This document shows positions 39,729-53,600 of a stretch of 64,000 nt of DNA, piece by piece. The DNA comes from Solenopsis invicta (taxonomy: Eukaryota; Arthropoda; Insecta; Hymenoptera; Formicidae): the NCBI RefSeq assembly GCF_016802725.1, contig NC_052672.1, positions 8,709,685 through 8,773,684 of the forward strand, in the 5' to 3' direction. The notes beneath the pieces are model-generated. The model ran no database searches, was not told the DNA's origin, and worked only from the letters and a program-made list of their open reading frames with translations. The position numbers and the translations under genes were made by a program. Within the stretch, counting starts at the first letter, position 1, and each line of letters starts with the position of its first letter.

Positions 39729-40628
39729 GTAACTGTCGCAATTACTGCCACTTCAAGCGTATAGTGGCAGTTGATATGCTTATTTTACAATTTTTAAGTA
39801 TAAATATTCTTTATCTATTATCATTATCCAAGTAAATACTTTCATATATACAAAATAAGAACAACAAGCTTGAAAGCTGATTATTTTAAAAAATATACTG
39901 AAAGAAAAATATAAGAATGTTGAACTTATTACTACCAAAGTCAATGTTCTGAATACTGCTCTTCTCTCCCTTCTTTCTGTTACTGTCGTACCTAATATAT
40001 TGCCTTCCTTTTATTGAAAGTGTACTTATTAATAGTTTCATTCATTTACTGTCATCTCTATCAAAATCAACCTGCAAATAGCTCCTAGTTTGAGTTAAGA
40101 CCAAAAATATTAGACCAGTATTTTAGCCAGTATCAAAATTTCAGCACCCGATATTAAGCCAATATTGGGTTATTTGTAAATTTCCACTGGTGGATTCATT
40201 AACTAACTGGTAAAAATGCAGAGAAGCCTGAAATAATTATCTCTAATGCTGCTCAATAAATTAAATTTAAAAGATAACTTGTCACTTTTTCATACTTATT
40301 TTTTGAAACATTATTTAAACATACAATTGCTTTAGAAAATATCAAAAAATGAAAATATCTTCTTTTTCAAAATGTGCAGCTTTTATTTAGACTATGATAT
40401 ACCCACATCCTTAACTATGTACCTAACTTCTTCATATTATTAATTTATAAACATAAGACTTATTAAATATTTTATATATAATAATTATGTTTATATTTAT
40501 ATGACAATCTTAGTTTAGCATTAAAATATTTTTAATACGTTCTATTTTTAATACATATTTTTATTTTAATACTACAATTAGAAAAAGCGACAGTAATTGG
40601 GACACTGGCAGTAATTGGAGCAGTTACC
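39729..40628. mobile_element. 900-base element with terminal inverted repeats
   Basis: Left end GGTAACTGTCGCAATTACTG pairs with the right end, whose reverse complement is GGTAACTGCTCCAATTACTG; both continue into CCA. About 25 bases of terminal repeat flank an AT-rich core with no coding frame. Non-autonomous DNA transposon of uncertain superfamily; no clear target duplication beyond TA. Confidence 0.6.
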
Positions 40629-41791
40629 CTAACTGATATTAATGCGACCGCATTAATAAAATTCTTCTTAATTTTAGAGAGTGCAATGAGTACGCGTTGT
40701 TTTGTCTTCACTTTGTAATTTACACTGTGACCTATAATGTTAACGCTCGATATCCGTTCAATTTATCAAAGGTGATTCTTCTCCGAAAACAACGCATGTA
40801 TTTCTTGTCTTGTCACAGCGATAGTCGTCGGAACATATGGAACTATTTGCCGACAACCTTGAAGCCATTGCGACACCTTACGTCTGAAAATCTGATAACT
40901 TCAATTTTAATAGATGACGCAATGTGTTATTCGACCATTTTCACCTTGCAAATCTTACGTGACGCAACAAATTGAAATATGAAACAACATAAATTTTAAT
41001 CGTCCAGTGGTAGATATTGTTAATCATATAAACCGATACCTCTTGTACGCAAGCACTTTTAATTAATAAATAAGAACAGTAAATCATGTATAATAATAAC
41101 CACGACGAAAAACTGCCGCTGTCAAAATTGCTTTATTTACTAATAATGCGATTGCATGTGTTACAGGAGTGTCACTGAAATAAAAGCTATTTAAAATATA
41201 ACGAGTAAGATATTAGCGAATAAATGCATAGATAGATTAAGAAATGTATGCAATATAATGCTATCTATCAATATCAAATAATTAGATTTTTTTATGAGAT
41301 ACATGCTCTGCATTTTTAGCACTGCAAATAATCAATTTCTGTCATGTATAACAACAAAGATTTTTATAATCTTGCTAGTTGTTTTCATAAATATGACGGT
41401 ATCTCGTTTTATATCTCGTTTTAAAAAAAATAAATTGATTACTATGAGAGAGTATAAATAACATTAAATATCCCTGCCAGTTAATGAACATTTAAGAATG
41501 ATAGTGCAAGAATAAAAAGAAACAAATTAATTTTATACATATTAAAAAGTATATAAAATAATTTGTATACAATTAATTATTATTTATTACAAAATTAAAT
41601 GATTGATTGATTAACATTGTATACAAAATTAATACAAAAGTATACACACTAAATTTTATATTGTGTCACTTGATTCTATTTAATGCAAAGGAACTAAAAA
41701 TATATTTGAATATAGTAAAAAAAGAGAACATTATTAGGTTTATCTTCAACATAATGATCGCAACAAAATGAAAATAAAGTAATCATTCAAT
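40629..41791. other. Gene-free stretch
   Basis: A slightly less AT-rich patch at about 40680-40980 is open in one frame for about 90 codons, but has no recognisable family, leader or splice partner. Nothing else is seen. Confidence 0.45.
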
Positions 41792-41908
41792 ATACAGAGT
41801 ATCCTGTAAAGAACATAACAACGCTCAAGGGTAGACTTCTGAAATCATTTTGAGAGATAAAAATCCTAATACCAAAATATCGAAATTACAATAATATTTA
41901 AATAAAAA

Positions 41909-42258
41909 ATTTAAAGTTGGCAAATCAAACTGCGCGAAACTCGCGCGCTCAGGTATAGCACATGCTGAAAAATAAGAATAGTAATCCGTTCTCAAGACCA
42001 GTTTCTTTCAAGACCGTCTCAAGAACAGTCTTAAGATGATAGTACGGCTCTGTGATTTGTTTATGCTTACAATTAGATTAAGATTATACTTAAGATCATG
42101 ATTAAGACTATCTTGAATATAAGAACGGACTGTGAATACCAGCTTAAGAATCATACTTTCGCGTTTAACATAAAAACATATTTAAGAGCACCTTCACTAC
42201 GTGATACGTCGTACCTGAGCGCGCGCATGACGGACAATTTGATTAATCAACTTTAAAT
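41909..42258. mobile_element. Inner hairpin element, CGCGCGCTCAGGTA type
   Basis: ATTTAAAGTTG...AATCAAA...CGCGCGCTCAGGTA at the left pairs with the inverted copy at the right. The core again contains a weak hairpin (AATCCGTTCTCAAGACC against AAGAACGGACT). Non-coding. Confidence 0.6.
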
Positions 42259-42264
42259 ACTTCC

Positions 42265-42407
42265 CAGCAAACACTAAATTACAATTATATAACTGTTAGT
42301 TGTAATTTTCTACTCAACAATATAACTATTGTATAACACACTCGTTATACAACAATTATATTGTTAAATAGAAAATTACAAGTAATAGTTATATAATTCT
42401 AATTCGG
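42265..42407. mobile_element. CAGCAAACACTAAATTACA hairpin MITE, copy A
   Basis: Hairpin with arms TTATATAACTGTTAGTTGTA...CAACAATATAAC and their imperfect complement. The same family occurs at 51760-51937 inside the vitellogenin-like gene. It follows the previous hairpin by six bases. Confidence 0.65.
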
Positions 42408-42795
42408 TCCACATTTAAAAACTATTGTAGGCTCGACATTTTGTTATGTGAAGACTTTTTTCTCAAATTGATTTCAGAAATCGAAAACGGTCTTTACAGG
42501 TTATCCTGTATATAATTATTATCTACAAACAGACTGTTTACCAAAGTAAACTTGCAGATAAAAATAATTAATAACGAGATATCTCACAAAATCGAATGTT
42601 CTTTTAAGGACAAATTTTTTGACTAATTTAATTACAAATTTTTTGTAGCGAATTCATGTTATAAGGTAAGAGAAGAAGCATATTCACGATGCATCTCTAA
42701 ACTTTAAGAAATCAAATGAATACTATGTTCTTCATTCATATTCAGTTAATATCCAATAAATTTGCTTTAAAAAATTTTAATGCAAGACATAGTTA

Positions 42796-43512
42796 TAACC
42801 AGTGTGTTTTCCATTATTTGTATAAAATTATCTAAATGATTATCTAGATGAAAAAATAGCTTTATCTTATCTTTATTTAGATTATTAAAAGGTATATCAC
42901 TTCCTTTATCTTAGGTAAAAGAGAGTGTTCTGTTTTTCAAATTATCTAAAAATAAGTTAATATGAAGAAGAATAAAGTATTAATTGTCCTTAGCTTCCCT
43001 CTCCAGGGTATCATTTACCCTAACAGAAGTGTTTTTCGAAGTGGTAATAACAAATTGCATGGATTAGAAAATAGTAGTGCAATATAAAAATTACCCCAAA
43101 ACTTTGTTCGAAAATTTTTACAATAAACTTTGTCAGTCATTATAATATGAGTGTTTTTCTACATTTTTCAACTTTGATTTGTATTTACGCAATGATCTGT
43201 ATTTACGTAATGATCCAAACCAAAAGGAAACATTTATTGATTAAATTATTCAAAAAACTCTTGTTTTTTTTTAAATAAATAAATATTTAATATTTAGAAA
43301 AAAATAAATATATTGTTTTTATATCCTAAATTCTACTTTAATAGCAATATTATTAAAAATTATCTAAATAAAATGATATATAATTTTATCTTTTAGACAT
43401 TTAAAATCTTCTAAATAAATTAAAAATTAAATCATCTTTATCTCGTCTATGATACATTTTTTTTATCTTTATTGAAATACTTTTAAGTTATCTAAGCTCA
43501 TACACTGGTTAC
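42796..43512. repeat. Putative AT-rich element with short inverted ends
   Basis: AACCAGTGT near 42798 is matched by ACACTGGTT at 43502. Between them are many TTATCTAAAT/ATTTAGATAA words in both orientations. It could be a decayed MITE; AT bias makes the ends weak evidence. Confidence 0.35.
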
Positions 43513-44572
43513 AACCTTACAAACCTATATGATAGGAAGATCGAAAAGTTACAATAAATAATAATCACCTTCGACATTTTCAATCAGGAAAAATCGAGTC
43601 CAAAGAATATATCAATCATAGGATATTTGATATTCGAAAACACTCAGTATAACAGTAAGACGACAGATAAATATACTTTACGGCACGTTGGTGTGTTGTT
43701 GTTACGTAAAAGCGCTGGTAAACATGCAATCGTTTTTTTTATTTTTTTCATTTTTTATCAAACTGTCGATAATTATTTAAGTTATGCCATCCAACGGAAA
43801 AATTGTTGATTTATCTTCTAGACTATAATTACTCTTGATAATCGTAATTAATGCAGAAACACGATATAAAAAGGAAAGCCGCCTCAGAGCTATTAACTAG
43901 CTTTTCTGCAAAACGAAACTCATTGAGTAATAAATGAGACTTTAACTCTATGATTGATAAACAAAAAAACAAGCAAATTGCTAATTAGCTTCTATCGCAA
44001 TAAATACATTACTTAATCTTCCTTATCGCTTTTACGCTAGCAACAGATTTTTGGCTTTTAACATAAAATTAGAACGTTACTCCTAATAGTAAGTCATGTT
44101 TTAAAATTAACGCTTTGCATACCTTGCTTTATTTTATTGTCATCAAGAATACTTGGACTGCAGTAATATCAAAAGTATTCGATAGTTGCTCGTTTTCGGT
44201 GCATATGGAGTATCAGGAGCAATGATGCGCCTACACGTGGTAGATGGCATGTGCACAAAGATAAAAGCGTGAAATGTACACGTAATTTAGACGGAATCTA
44301 GACAGACAGAAAGAAAGAGAATTTTTTCGATGAAGAAGCGCATGGACCAATCACGATCGGTCAACATGCGAATTAATATTTTTAATATGCACGCGTACGT
44401 TTTTTAATCTATTATTAGCTACAGGGGCTTGATGCCCGAAAGGGTTATCTTCGTGATTACCGACATTATCTTCTTTCTCTTTCTTTCCATAACGTGTAAC
44501 ACCCTTTTGTCGGGAGGTTATCAATTCGCCCACACTTTTGCATTTTACCGGCAATTGGAGAATTTTGCGTCC
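43513..44572. other. Upstream region of the vitellogenin-like gene
   Basis: No gene seen. From about 44160 the DNA becomes less AT-rich toward the promoter. I did not find a confident hormone-response element by eye. Confidence 0.45.
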
Positions 44573-44604
44573 TATAAAAGCGGGAGAATCTCGCGTACGC
44601 TACC
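44573..44604 (+). promoter_or_regulatory. TATA promoter of the vitellogenin-like gene
   Basis: CCTATAAAAGCGGG places TATAAAA at 44573. About 30 bases on, CCAGTCTT resembles an arthropod initiator. The start codon follows at 44628, giving a leader of about 25 bases. A sharp TATA promoter fits a strongly regulated tissue-specific gene. Confidence 0.65.
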
Positions 44605-44627
44605 AGTCTTACATCAGGGGCCACGCT

Positions 44628-47600
44628 ATGATGAAAGCCCTTACTGGTAAGTCGTTCGCCGAATGCCAAAGAAGTGTTTTCGTGCTTCTGAATCGGTATC
44701 GCGTCTCGACGGAGTTTGATCTCTTCTCCTTTTCCTTTCGCAACTCCGGAGACAAGTGCAATGTGCATAATTGTGAAAAATATAGGTGTTTTGCCATCCA
44801 TTGCTCTCATATAAGGCGAACGCTCAGTTCACATTTCATTCTTTTGCACAGATGTGTTTAATTGTATAAAAGCTGACACTGAAACTTTCTAATTTTTTTT
44901 ATTTACAATCTTCTTAGCACATTCGTATGGCTGTCTTCTTAATTCCGTTCAATCAAATTTTTATTAAAAACTTCGAAAGTGTTAATGTGTGATAATCTAT
45001 TTAAGCGCAGCAGTGACTAGAGCAAATACGTATAATCTATGCGACTCGCGATGTTGCCAAATTTTACTATTCTACTGATTCACTGCGTTAAATCAACAAA
45101 TCAATCCTTTTTTCATTTTTTTACTCTTACAATTTGTTGACGCAACTTAGATTGTGTTTATGAACTATTTTTATTTTATTTTTTTATTAAATTTTATTTT
45201 TCTCTTCTATTTTTCTTAACGACGATCTCCATATGATCTAAGAAACCTATATATGTCAACGTTGCATAGTAACACACATCATAGACGCAGCGCGGCGCTA
45301 TACGAGAGCAATTGAGGGTTAAGTCCGTGGCTTAATCATACTATATGAATTACGCAATGGAGATTGAGGATTCCAAATTAGACATTGGAATTAATCAAAA
45401 GAAATTAAAACTAAACTTATCTGATTGATCATATTTTGAAGTCTTCAATTCGCAATCCTCAATCTCCAATGCATGCCCTAACATCACACTTCATCCAGAG
45501 AATGTCCAAGGAACGTACGAACGTCCTTCGAACGTCCCACGAACGTACCTGGGAGATCTGTACTGTTAGATGGATAGTTTGATACAGGCTTTATTCATCT
45601 TCACATTAATTGACCGACCATCATCCGTTTAACTTTTCTTAAATCACAAAGCACACTCTTTTTTTCAATTTTTTATTTTTAGAAAAACTTTGTATTAAGG
45701 AAAAGTATGAAAAAACCCAGGTAGAATGTGTTGGTTCAGATACGTTTAATATATGTTTCCTAAACGTATCTAATGTTTTACAATCATTTAGGAAATGTAT
45801 ATAAATCCAACATGTACTAATTTTCTTACAATTTATAAATTCTGATAAAGAAGTATCTAAAGAAGCTGGTTGCATTTTTATATAGAAATATTCTGAGATC
45901 TATATTTAATTATAATATTACAATCAATAAATATATCGATTTAAGTTTCACATTTTCTTATAATTCCTCTCTTCATAGATGTATCTTCATAGATATTTTT
46001 AATGCATTATATCACAATATGAAATGTAAATTGTGTTTTCAGTATTACTGCTATGCCTAGCGGCCGCGTCTGCGGTACCAGGTAAGTTTTACTTTTCTTA
46101 TTTTATCAAATACAAAAAAACATATTTATGTGATTATCTAGTTTAGAGGTCATCGCACCGATGGCCTTGACTTTGACATATGTTATAGAGAGTTTATCTC
46201 ACTGACTTTGTATCTTTATAGTCTTAATGTTTGTTTTAATTTTATGTATATCTTGAATACTATATCGGCAAGACCGCCGATTAATTTATAAAAAAAAGTT
46301 GATTAATACCAACACCTATAACATATGTCAAGATCAAGATCAATGTCATCAGTGCGGTGTCCTCTTAATTAATTGCTGCTATTTGTCAATAAATTGTCTT
46401 CAATGTTTAACAATATTAGATTATTAATATTAAAATCATATTTTTTCGGAAAAAGTCAATAATTCGTAATGAAACGCAAATAATTATACTTGTAATAAGG
46501 ATATATGATAGTCCAACACACGTTGTAATAATTTAAAGAAAATATAAAATTGTTTTGATATCTTTCTTAAAGTCGTAGATCATTATATTTAATAATTGAT
46601 GAAACGTTACTTGCTTCAATTAACGAATGAATAGTAAGAAACAGAATACAATTAAAGTAGAACGTAAAATGATAGACAAGTTAATTTGCGCACTTCATAT
46701 CGGTATAATATTTCAGTACACTTTCCTGCTGAGAAAACGGTGATTTACAATTACTATGCCGACGTAAGAACCGGGATTATCGACCCAGTGCATTATGTCT
46801 CTCAATTCAGTCTCACCGGACAACTTCACATACAGAAGGATGTCAGTGATTCGACTTTAAATAATGCTTATTACATCAAATTAAACGACGTAAAGTATGG
46901 CATGTACAATGGCATGGTCACCGTACATCAGCCAGCCGAAGTTCTCCACCAACTCGGAGATGCCGCAAATCAAATCCATGAACCGTTTGTGATCGTTTAC
47001 GACGAATATGGCAAAGTAAATATCTGACATCTTAACATGACGTAAAAATTATTCGTAAAAGACGAGTGAATTGATTTGTTGAACATTCAATTTCAGTTCC
47101 AAGGTATCAAAATGCCAGAAACCGAGAGCGGTTGGTCCAGGAACATGAAACAAGCTATCGCCTCGATGCTGCAATTGGATCTGGCTCACATCCAGATACA
47201 AACCCCGATGAAGCCGCACGCTTTCGTCACGCACGAGGTAGGTAACGACTGATGGGAACATCCAGCAAAAGCGTGTCTGTTTCAAAATGTTCTCTTTGGT
47301 TGTTACCACTAGAACACCATCCACGGTACCTGTCAAGTCGCCTATGATGTTCACCCGACTATGATGTTCACCCGAAGATCCCATCGACTCCAGAGAACGT
47401 CTTTGTGGTCACGAAAATGCATGATATGCAGAACTGTAGCCACTTTGTTCAGCGTGTCTTCAATCACGACGAGTGTGAAAAGTGTCATATGGAGTCTATG
47501 GTAAATTTCTATTACTTCGTCTTGAAATATCTTTTTTGAAATACCGAACCTCTTTATTTAAATTCTGGCTAAACTAAATTATAATTAATCTATTGTTCTT

Positions 47601-50600
47601 TTAAATTTCAGGATGACACTGTTGCTTCCGCCAGTAGAGTCTTCGAGATCAAACAACAGGACAACGACATTCTCATTGAGCGCATGGTTGCTCACTCAAC
47701 TATCGTTTACTCTCCTTATAATAGCCGCTCTGATTCTCACTATCTCTTAACCAAGTAATTATACGACCATTAACGCATAATCGTATAATTGCATCAGCGA
47801 TTGTACTAATTTCATTCGTTATTTCAGCACTACTTTGGAACTGCATTCCGTAGGGCCCACGATAGAGGTTCCTGTTCCAGCTGTAAATGTTCAAAACGTG
47901 CCTATCATTCGAGACATTACTTTCAACAAACCGATGGGAAATTATGCTCTCCATGCCGCCGAAGATCTCACTCATGGTCGCCATATTGTAAAATTAGATG
48001 CGCTAATCCCTAAACTTAAAAAGATGTTGGTCGAGGCTGCTGATTATCTCGAAGAAAATCACATGGAAGCCAAAGAACCCGAATGGAAGCACGGACAAAC
48101 TATCAACAGACTACAGCACACTATGAATTACATGGATCTAGGTTCGCTAGAGCAAGTTTACAATGCCATTCATGATTCGAAGATCCCTAAGGAAGTTACG
48201 ATGAGGTGAGTAGTATTCGGTTATCCCTTTTGTGCTGCAATAAAGTCAGTTATTTACAAAAATAATTGGTTGTAAATAATAATTAATATCAGATCGTTTA
48301 AATAAATTACACAAAGAAGTATAAAAAGCATCAATTACAATCGAAGCTGGATCTTGATGACTCGTAATCATTTAGATGTAAATTTTAAATATATCCTCAG
48401 TTTTGTAAATCGCACGCCGAACACAGTCGGTCTTGAAAATCATAAACTAAAGCTAGAGATAATATCAAAAATTAAAATTGATTGTCAATTTTAATAATGA
48501 TGCTATAAGCCATACTTTAGGCCATTACAAAGAATTTGACGATCAATTTTAGTTTTTGACAATATTCTAGCTTACGATTGCGTTTCAAGACCGAATGTGT
48601 TCGATACGCGATTTATAAAAATAGATTTAAAGTTTACGTATAAAAAATTATTAAATACCAAAACCCAGTTTCGGTTGCAATTCGAGGCGTTTCTTTACTT
48701 ATTTGTATTATTTGTTATAATTTTGAAGAAACCTAAAATATATTTCGAATTTTGCCTGACGCAACATAATAAAATAATAATTGGGATTTTAAAGGAATAT
48801 CTTCTTGCGACTGATTCCAACTGTGGGCACGACCGCTGCCAGCCACTTCGTACGAAATGTCGTCCGCAAAAATAAAGTGGATGAAACAACTGCCATCTCA
48901 ATGTTGATGAAATTACCGATGCATGTCAAAGTACCATCCGAAAGATTGCTTCTGGAAATGGAAGAGCTATTGAAATTAGATACCACCGTATCACCGCAAG
49001 TCAGAAAGGCCAGCATCTTCTGCTTCTCCATTTTGATTCGCAAAACGTTCATACATCAGCAAAGCGACATCGTCAATCCTCTTATAGAAAGATATCTTCA
49101 CCGTTTCTTCGATCATGTCAAGAGTGAGTATTGTGTGTATATTGTTTTGTATGTTAAATATTAAAATGTTGCAAAAATAGACTTTATACGCTATAAAAAA
49201 TAAATATATATTTAAAATTGGAATAAATATATATTTAAATGGATATTTAAAATGGATATAAAATGGAAATTTGGATTTACATTTATTCTGAATTTTTCAT
49301 TTAATTATTTTTAACAACGTATAAGTTAATCCTTTTCGCAAATATTTCAGACAATCAATCATACGAGATGAGAATGGTGTATCTGATGGCGATGAGAAAC
49401 GTGCAAGTTGGTAACATGGAAAAACTCTTGGAACCTATTATCCGTGGCGAAATTATGATATCCGAATACCCACATCATATTCGCACTCAAGCAATCTGGG
49501 CTATCAAGAAAGCAGTCGCCGATAAAGTCGAGTACACTCATAATTTGCTCTGGCCTATTCTCGCTGATGTTACTCAACTACTATCAATCAGGATTGCCGC
49601 TTATGACGTCTTAATGAGCCAGATGCCAAACATGCAACGTATCATGAACATGTACTGGCTCATGATGCATGAGAGGAACAACCATCTGTACAACTATCAT
49701 CTTACTACCCTGAAGGGTCTTGCTAATTCCGTGGATCCTTGTCTTATGCCAGTTCGCGAAATGACCAGAATGGTCTTACGTTTCACAAAAGTCAGACCGG
49801 TCACCACTCATCTCTCGTCTAAACATTTCGTTGACTATACAGACCCCATTTATGAACATGGTGAATCTATGAATACTGCCTGGGTTATGGATGAAATAAC
49901 CGGTATGCCTAAGGCTGGATACTTGGAAAAATACGTCTCGGTCGCTCGTAAACCCGTCAATAAAGTTGGCGTGAGTAGTATACCATTTTTGCATAAATTT
50001 TGTGATACACTTTGTTAACATATCTCGCAAAAGTCTTTAAGAATAAAAAAAAATATATTTTTTATTAATTTTTTCCAGACAATACAAAAGTCTCAAATCG
50101 GGTCATAAGAAGTCGTAGTCCGTTTGAACTTTGTATTGGGTTTATATTTATGCACCTAGATATAATTTGAAAATACAATGAATAGAATAGAATTTGAAAA
50201 TAGAATTTGAAAATATATATACGAGCAGTATTTATTAAAATTTATATAATTTCCTTCAGATCTACTGGAGCGCCTATGGCCTGGACGAGGTGATGAAAGT
50301 GGTTAAAAAGGAACTGTTCGGTACTGCAGTAGAGAACCTCAACAACAAGAATGTGCAGAATATTTTACTGAGCGCTGCACAGGATATGCCGATGAAGAGA
50401 ACCCTTCACGTAGACATCTGCATCACGGTGAACGATCTTGTTGTCGTTGTACATCATTTTGACCAGAACACCTTCAAGAGCTTGTTAGATGAAATGTACC
50501 AGATAAAACAGATGATGACCATCAATTTCCAAGAGATCATATACGACACTCTTTACGAGATGCAGGTGCCCACTGATATGGGTCTGCAGGGAGTTTTCAG

Positions 50601-53600
50601 CACCAAAATGCCTCACCTGATGTCATTGAGGTTCAACAATATTCGCACCGAAGTCAAGAAGCCATCAGTAAACCTGAAATTCGATATCGACACTCGCATC
50701 TGGAGGCATGGCGAATACGCCATGTCAGTCTACAATCCAATGGTCGACGTTTGGCACTCGGTTCGTCGCGCCACTGTCCAGGACATCGCCTTGCCCGTGC
50801 ACATGAGCGTCGGTTACAATCCCGAAGCAAAGAGTCTCAAGATCACCATGCCGAGATTGCCAGTTAACAAACTATCGATTACCGGAATACGGTCCTATGT
50901 GAAGAATCTGGTGACTATCATCCAGGACGAGCAAGATATTCTCAAGACCTGCTGCGCTACCTGTCATCATCACACGGTTGTCACCACCGGCGAGAAGAAG
51001 AACCATCACGTCACCGTAGACTCTAAAGATGTAGGCCTGAAATACAGTATGTCAATCTTCGATTGCGAGAACAAGATGACTCCGGTGACCAACAACCAAG
51101 AATGGCATCGTGTGCTGGGCACGGAACACAAGAACACTTGGTAAGTAATAAATAAAATAATAGATAGAGTGCAATCTAATTGATCGTTGCTACTACAATC
51201 TTTTTCTGTTTTACAAAAAAATAAACACAATTTTGAGTTAAATCTGAATATCGATTATTAATGCAACTTCTTAGGGAGAAATTACCATGTTATGATTTAT
51301 TCATTAGGAACTGGAAGTTCCTGCAATACGTCATGGCCATTCGCCAAAAAATGATCAACGATTACATATCACCGGAGATGGGCAACTGTGGAATGATGTG
51401 GAAGATGGAACCCAGCATCGTTTATCCTACGTCGCATGTGAGCAGTCAAAAATCTTGTGCTGAGAAAGAAAGAAATTATTTCGATGTTCTTATCCCATTA
51501 TCTTCTTTTTTCAGGTCGATTTGAGCATAAGAGCGAACATGGAAGATGTCGATCACATTCATGAAAAGATTCACTTCCTTAACAGTTACAAGATCAACGT
51601 ACGCGGTACCCTTGATGCCAAAGCAGCTTCCACAAACGAGTCCGTCCGTTCGTGGGACGTGAACGTAAATCTTGATATGTCTCCGTCACACGTAGTCAGC
51701 AATTTCAAAGTTCAAATGTTGAGACAGACTCCAGGAGAGAAGAATTTGAAGGTACGTTCCAGCAAACGTCAAGTTACAGTTGTAAAATTGTTAGTTATAA
51801 TTTCGCACTCAATAATCTAATTATTATGTAAAAAAAAAATATATATATAACTGTTATATAACAAGTGTGTTATACACCAGTTACACTGCTGAATAGGAAA
51901 TTACAACAGTTTTATAACTGTAATTTAGTGTTTGATGGAGTTTGACTTAACTCAATTGTGTAAATTAAAAAATAGATCAATTCAAATTACATATAAATGA
52001 AAAACTACGAGATTAAATTATCGATTATGGAGCATGCATTTCTTGGCTTCTATTTCTAGATCTGCGTAGACGCTCAGAAGAACTACCCGGTTGTCGGAAC
52101 GGATCCTTTAAAGATCGATAGCACTAAAGAGGAGACCAACAGCAAGATGACTATCACAGCAGGATTTACGGATGATGACAAATGTGTTCGCGATGAAATG
52201 ATGATCGTTATGACCGTTAAGGGCGAGATGACAGAAGAACAAAAAAGACAACTGACACACGATAATGTACATGGTGCTTGCGTTAAAGATACCCAAAACC
52301 CGCAGTTCCAGACCAGGCAGGGCCATATTGCTAAAACCATGAATTGTGTTCGTGAAACTTTACAATACACAACTTTGAAGAAATATACCGTTAACGCAAC
52401 GTATAAGAAGGTAAGAAAAAACTTAATCCATTAATCGTAACATAATTTTGATCTAACAATTTGATGTGATTTAAAATTATAAAATACGTCAAAAATTATA
52501 AAATTATTAAAATCATAAAAAACACACAAAAGTAAATTTAACATTTAACTCAACGTTTGACTCTCTAATTTCGCAAACGTCTCTTAAATTCATTTAATAC
52601 ATCTTTGAACATTTCACTGTTTAGCTTCATTATTAGACATTAAAATGACTTTTTTGTTCGCTTGTAAATATTATAGAGAATAGCATAAACTTAAAAAAAA
52701 AGATTCTTCCGATAATATTAAAATAATAGACACAAGCAAAAAAATGTGGTTTTTTTTAGGTGCCCGTACAAGTACTCTCGTACATAGCTATGATCGAAGA
52801 TCATTTTCGCGCGTCGCACTGGCCGCATGTAAGATATATCACGGATCGTCTTGAAAGTGGTAACGCGAGAGTCGTGCTCGAGTATGCTTCCGATTTAAGT
52901 CACGTCAATGCAAGCGTCGTCACTCCGGTCAGCGGATACGAGTACGTCCAAATTCCTATGCAGCAACGTCTCTTCGATGGCATGGTTAGATCAATGCCGC
53001 ACTCGCCATGGCACCCCATGATGGACAATACTCGTTTCTCCATAGGAGCTATGTATAAAATGACGCAAAACCAAGCTAGTAAGTCGCAACTCTTGGATAA
53101 TTTTTTTTCTGATAATTTTCTGATAATTTTTTAAACATCATAGTAAACTCATAAATAAAGAAGCTAAGAAAGTCACGCAATTTCATTGAACATCTTTGTC
53201 TCAGAGATTTGTACCATCTATCCGCAATCTTTGGTCACCCTTGATGAGGGCGTGATTCCATTCGTCACGCTCGATAAGTGGACCCTTGTATCCGGCGATC
53301 ACATCGACCGCACGTATGCCATTTTCGTAAAGTCGGTGCAAAATACCAAACTAGCTGTGAAGATGTACATTGGCGATCACGAAATGGAGATCATACCAAA
53401 CGATGTGAATGTCCACGTTTCTGTTGATGGTAAGGTGGTCAACCAACACGAGAGGGGAGTCATGGTGCCGAAAGACGAGCCGCACTCTTTCGCGTTTAGG
53501 TAAGTACAACGATAAATCGATCAGGCAGAAAACTCAAGAGACATTGGTTGTATCAAAATACAACTTTTGCTTGCAGACTCACCGAGACCTTCGGACACCT

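Larger units (their letters stand above)
41792..42510. mobile_element. Outer inverted-repeat element of a nested set
   Basis: TACAGAGTATCCTGTAAAGA at the left is matched inverted by TCTTTACAGGTTATCCTGTA at the right. A second matched block further in is CTTCTGAAATCA(T/A)TTTGAGA. TA outside CAG ends fits a mariner-type MITE. Its interior holds at least two further hairpins (41909-42258 and 42265-42407). Confidence 0.65.

Noticed and set aside
40697..40975. 92-codon open frame downstream of the 900-bp element
   Set aside because: No recognisable family, leader or splice partner; composition alone can explain it.
44351..44861. Several open frames around the first vitellogenin-like exon
   Set aside because: They run through the TATA promoter and the donor of exon 1 and have no recognisable product.
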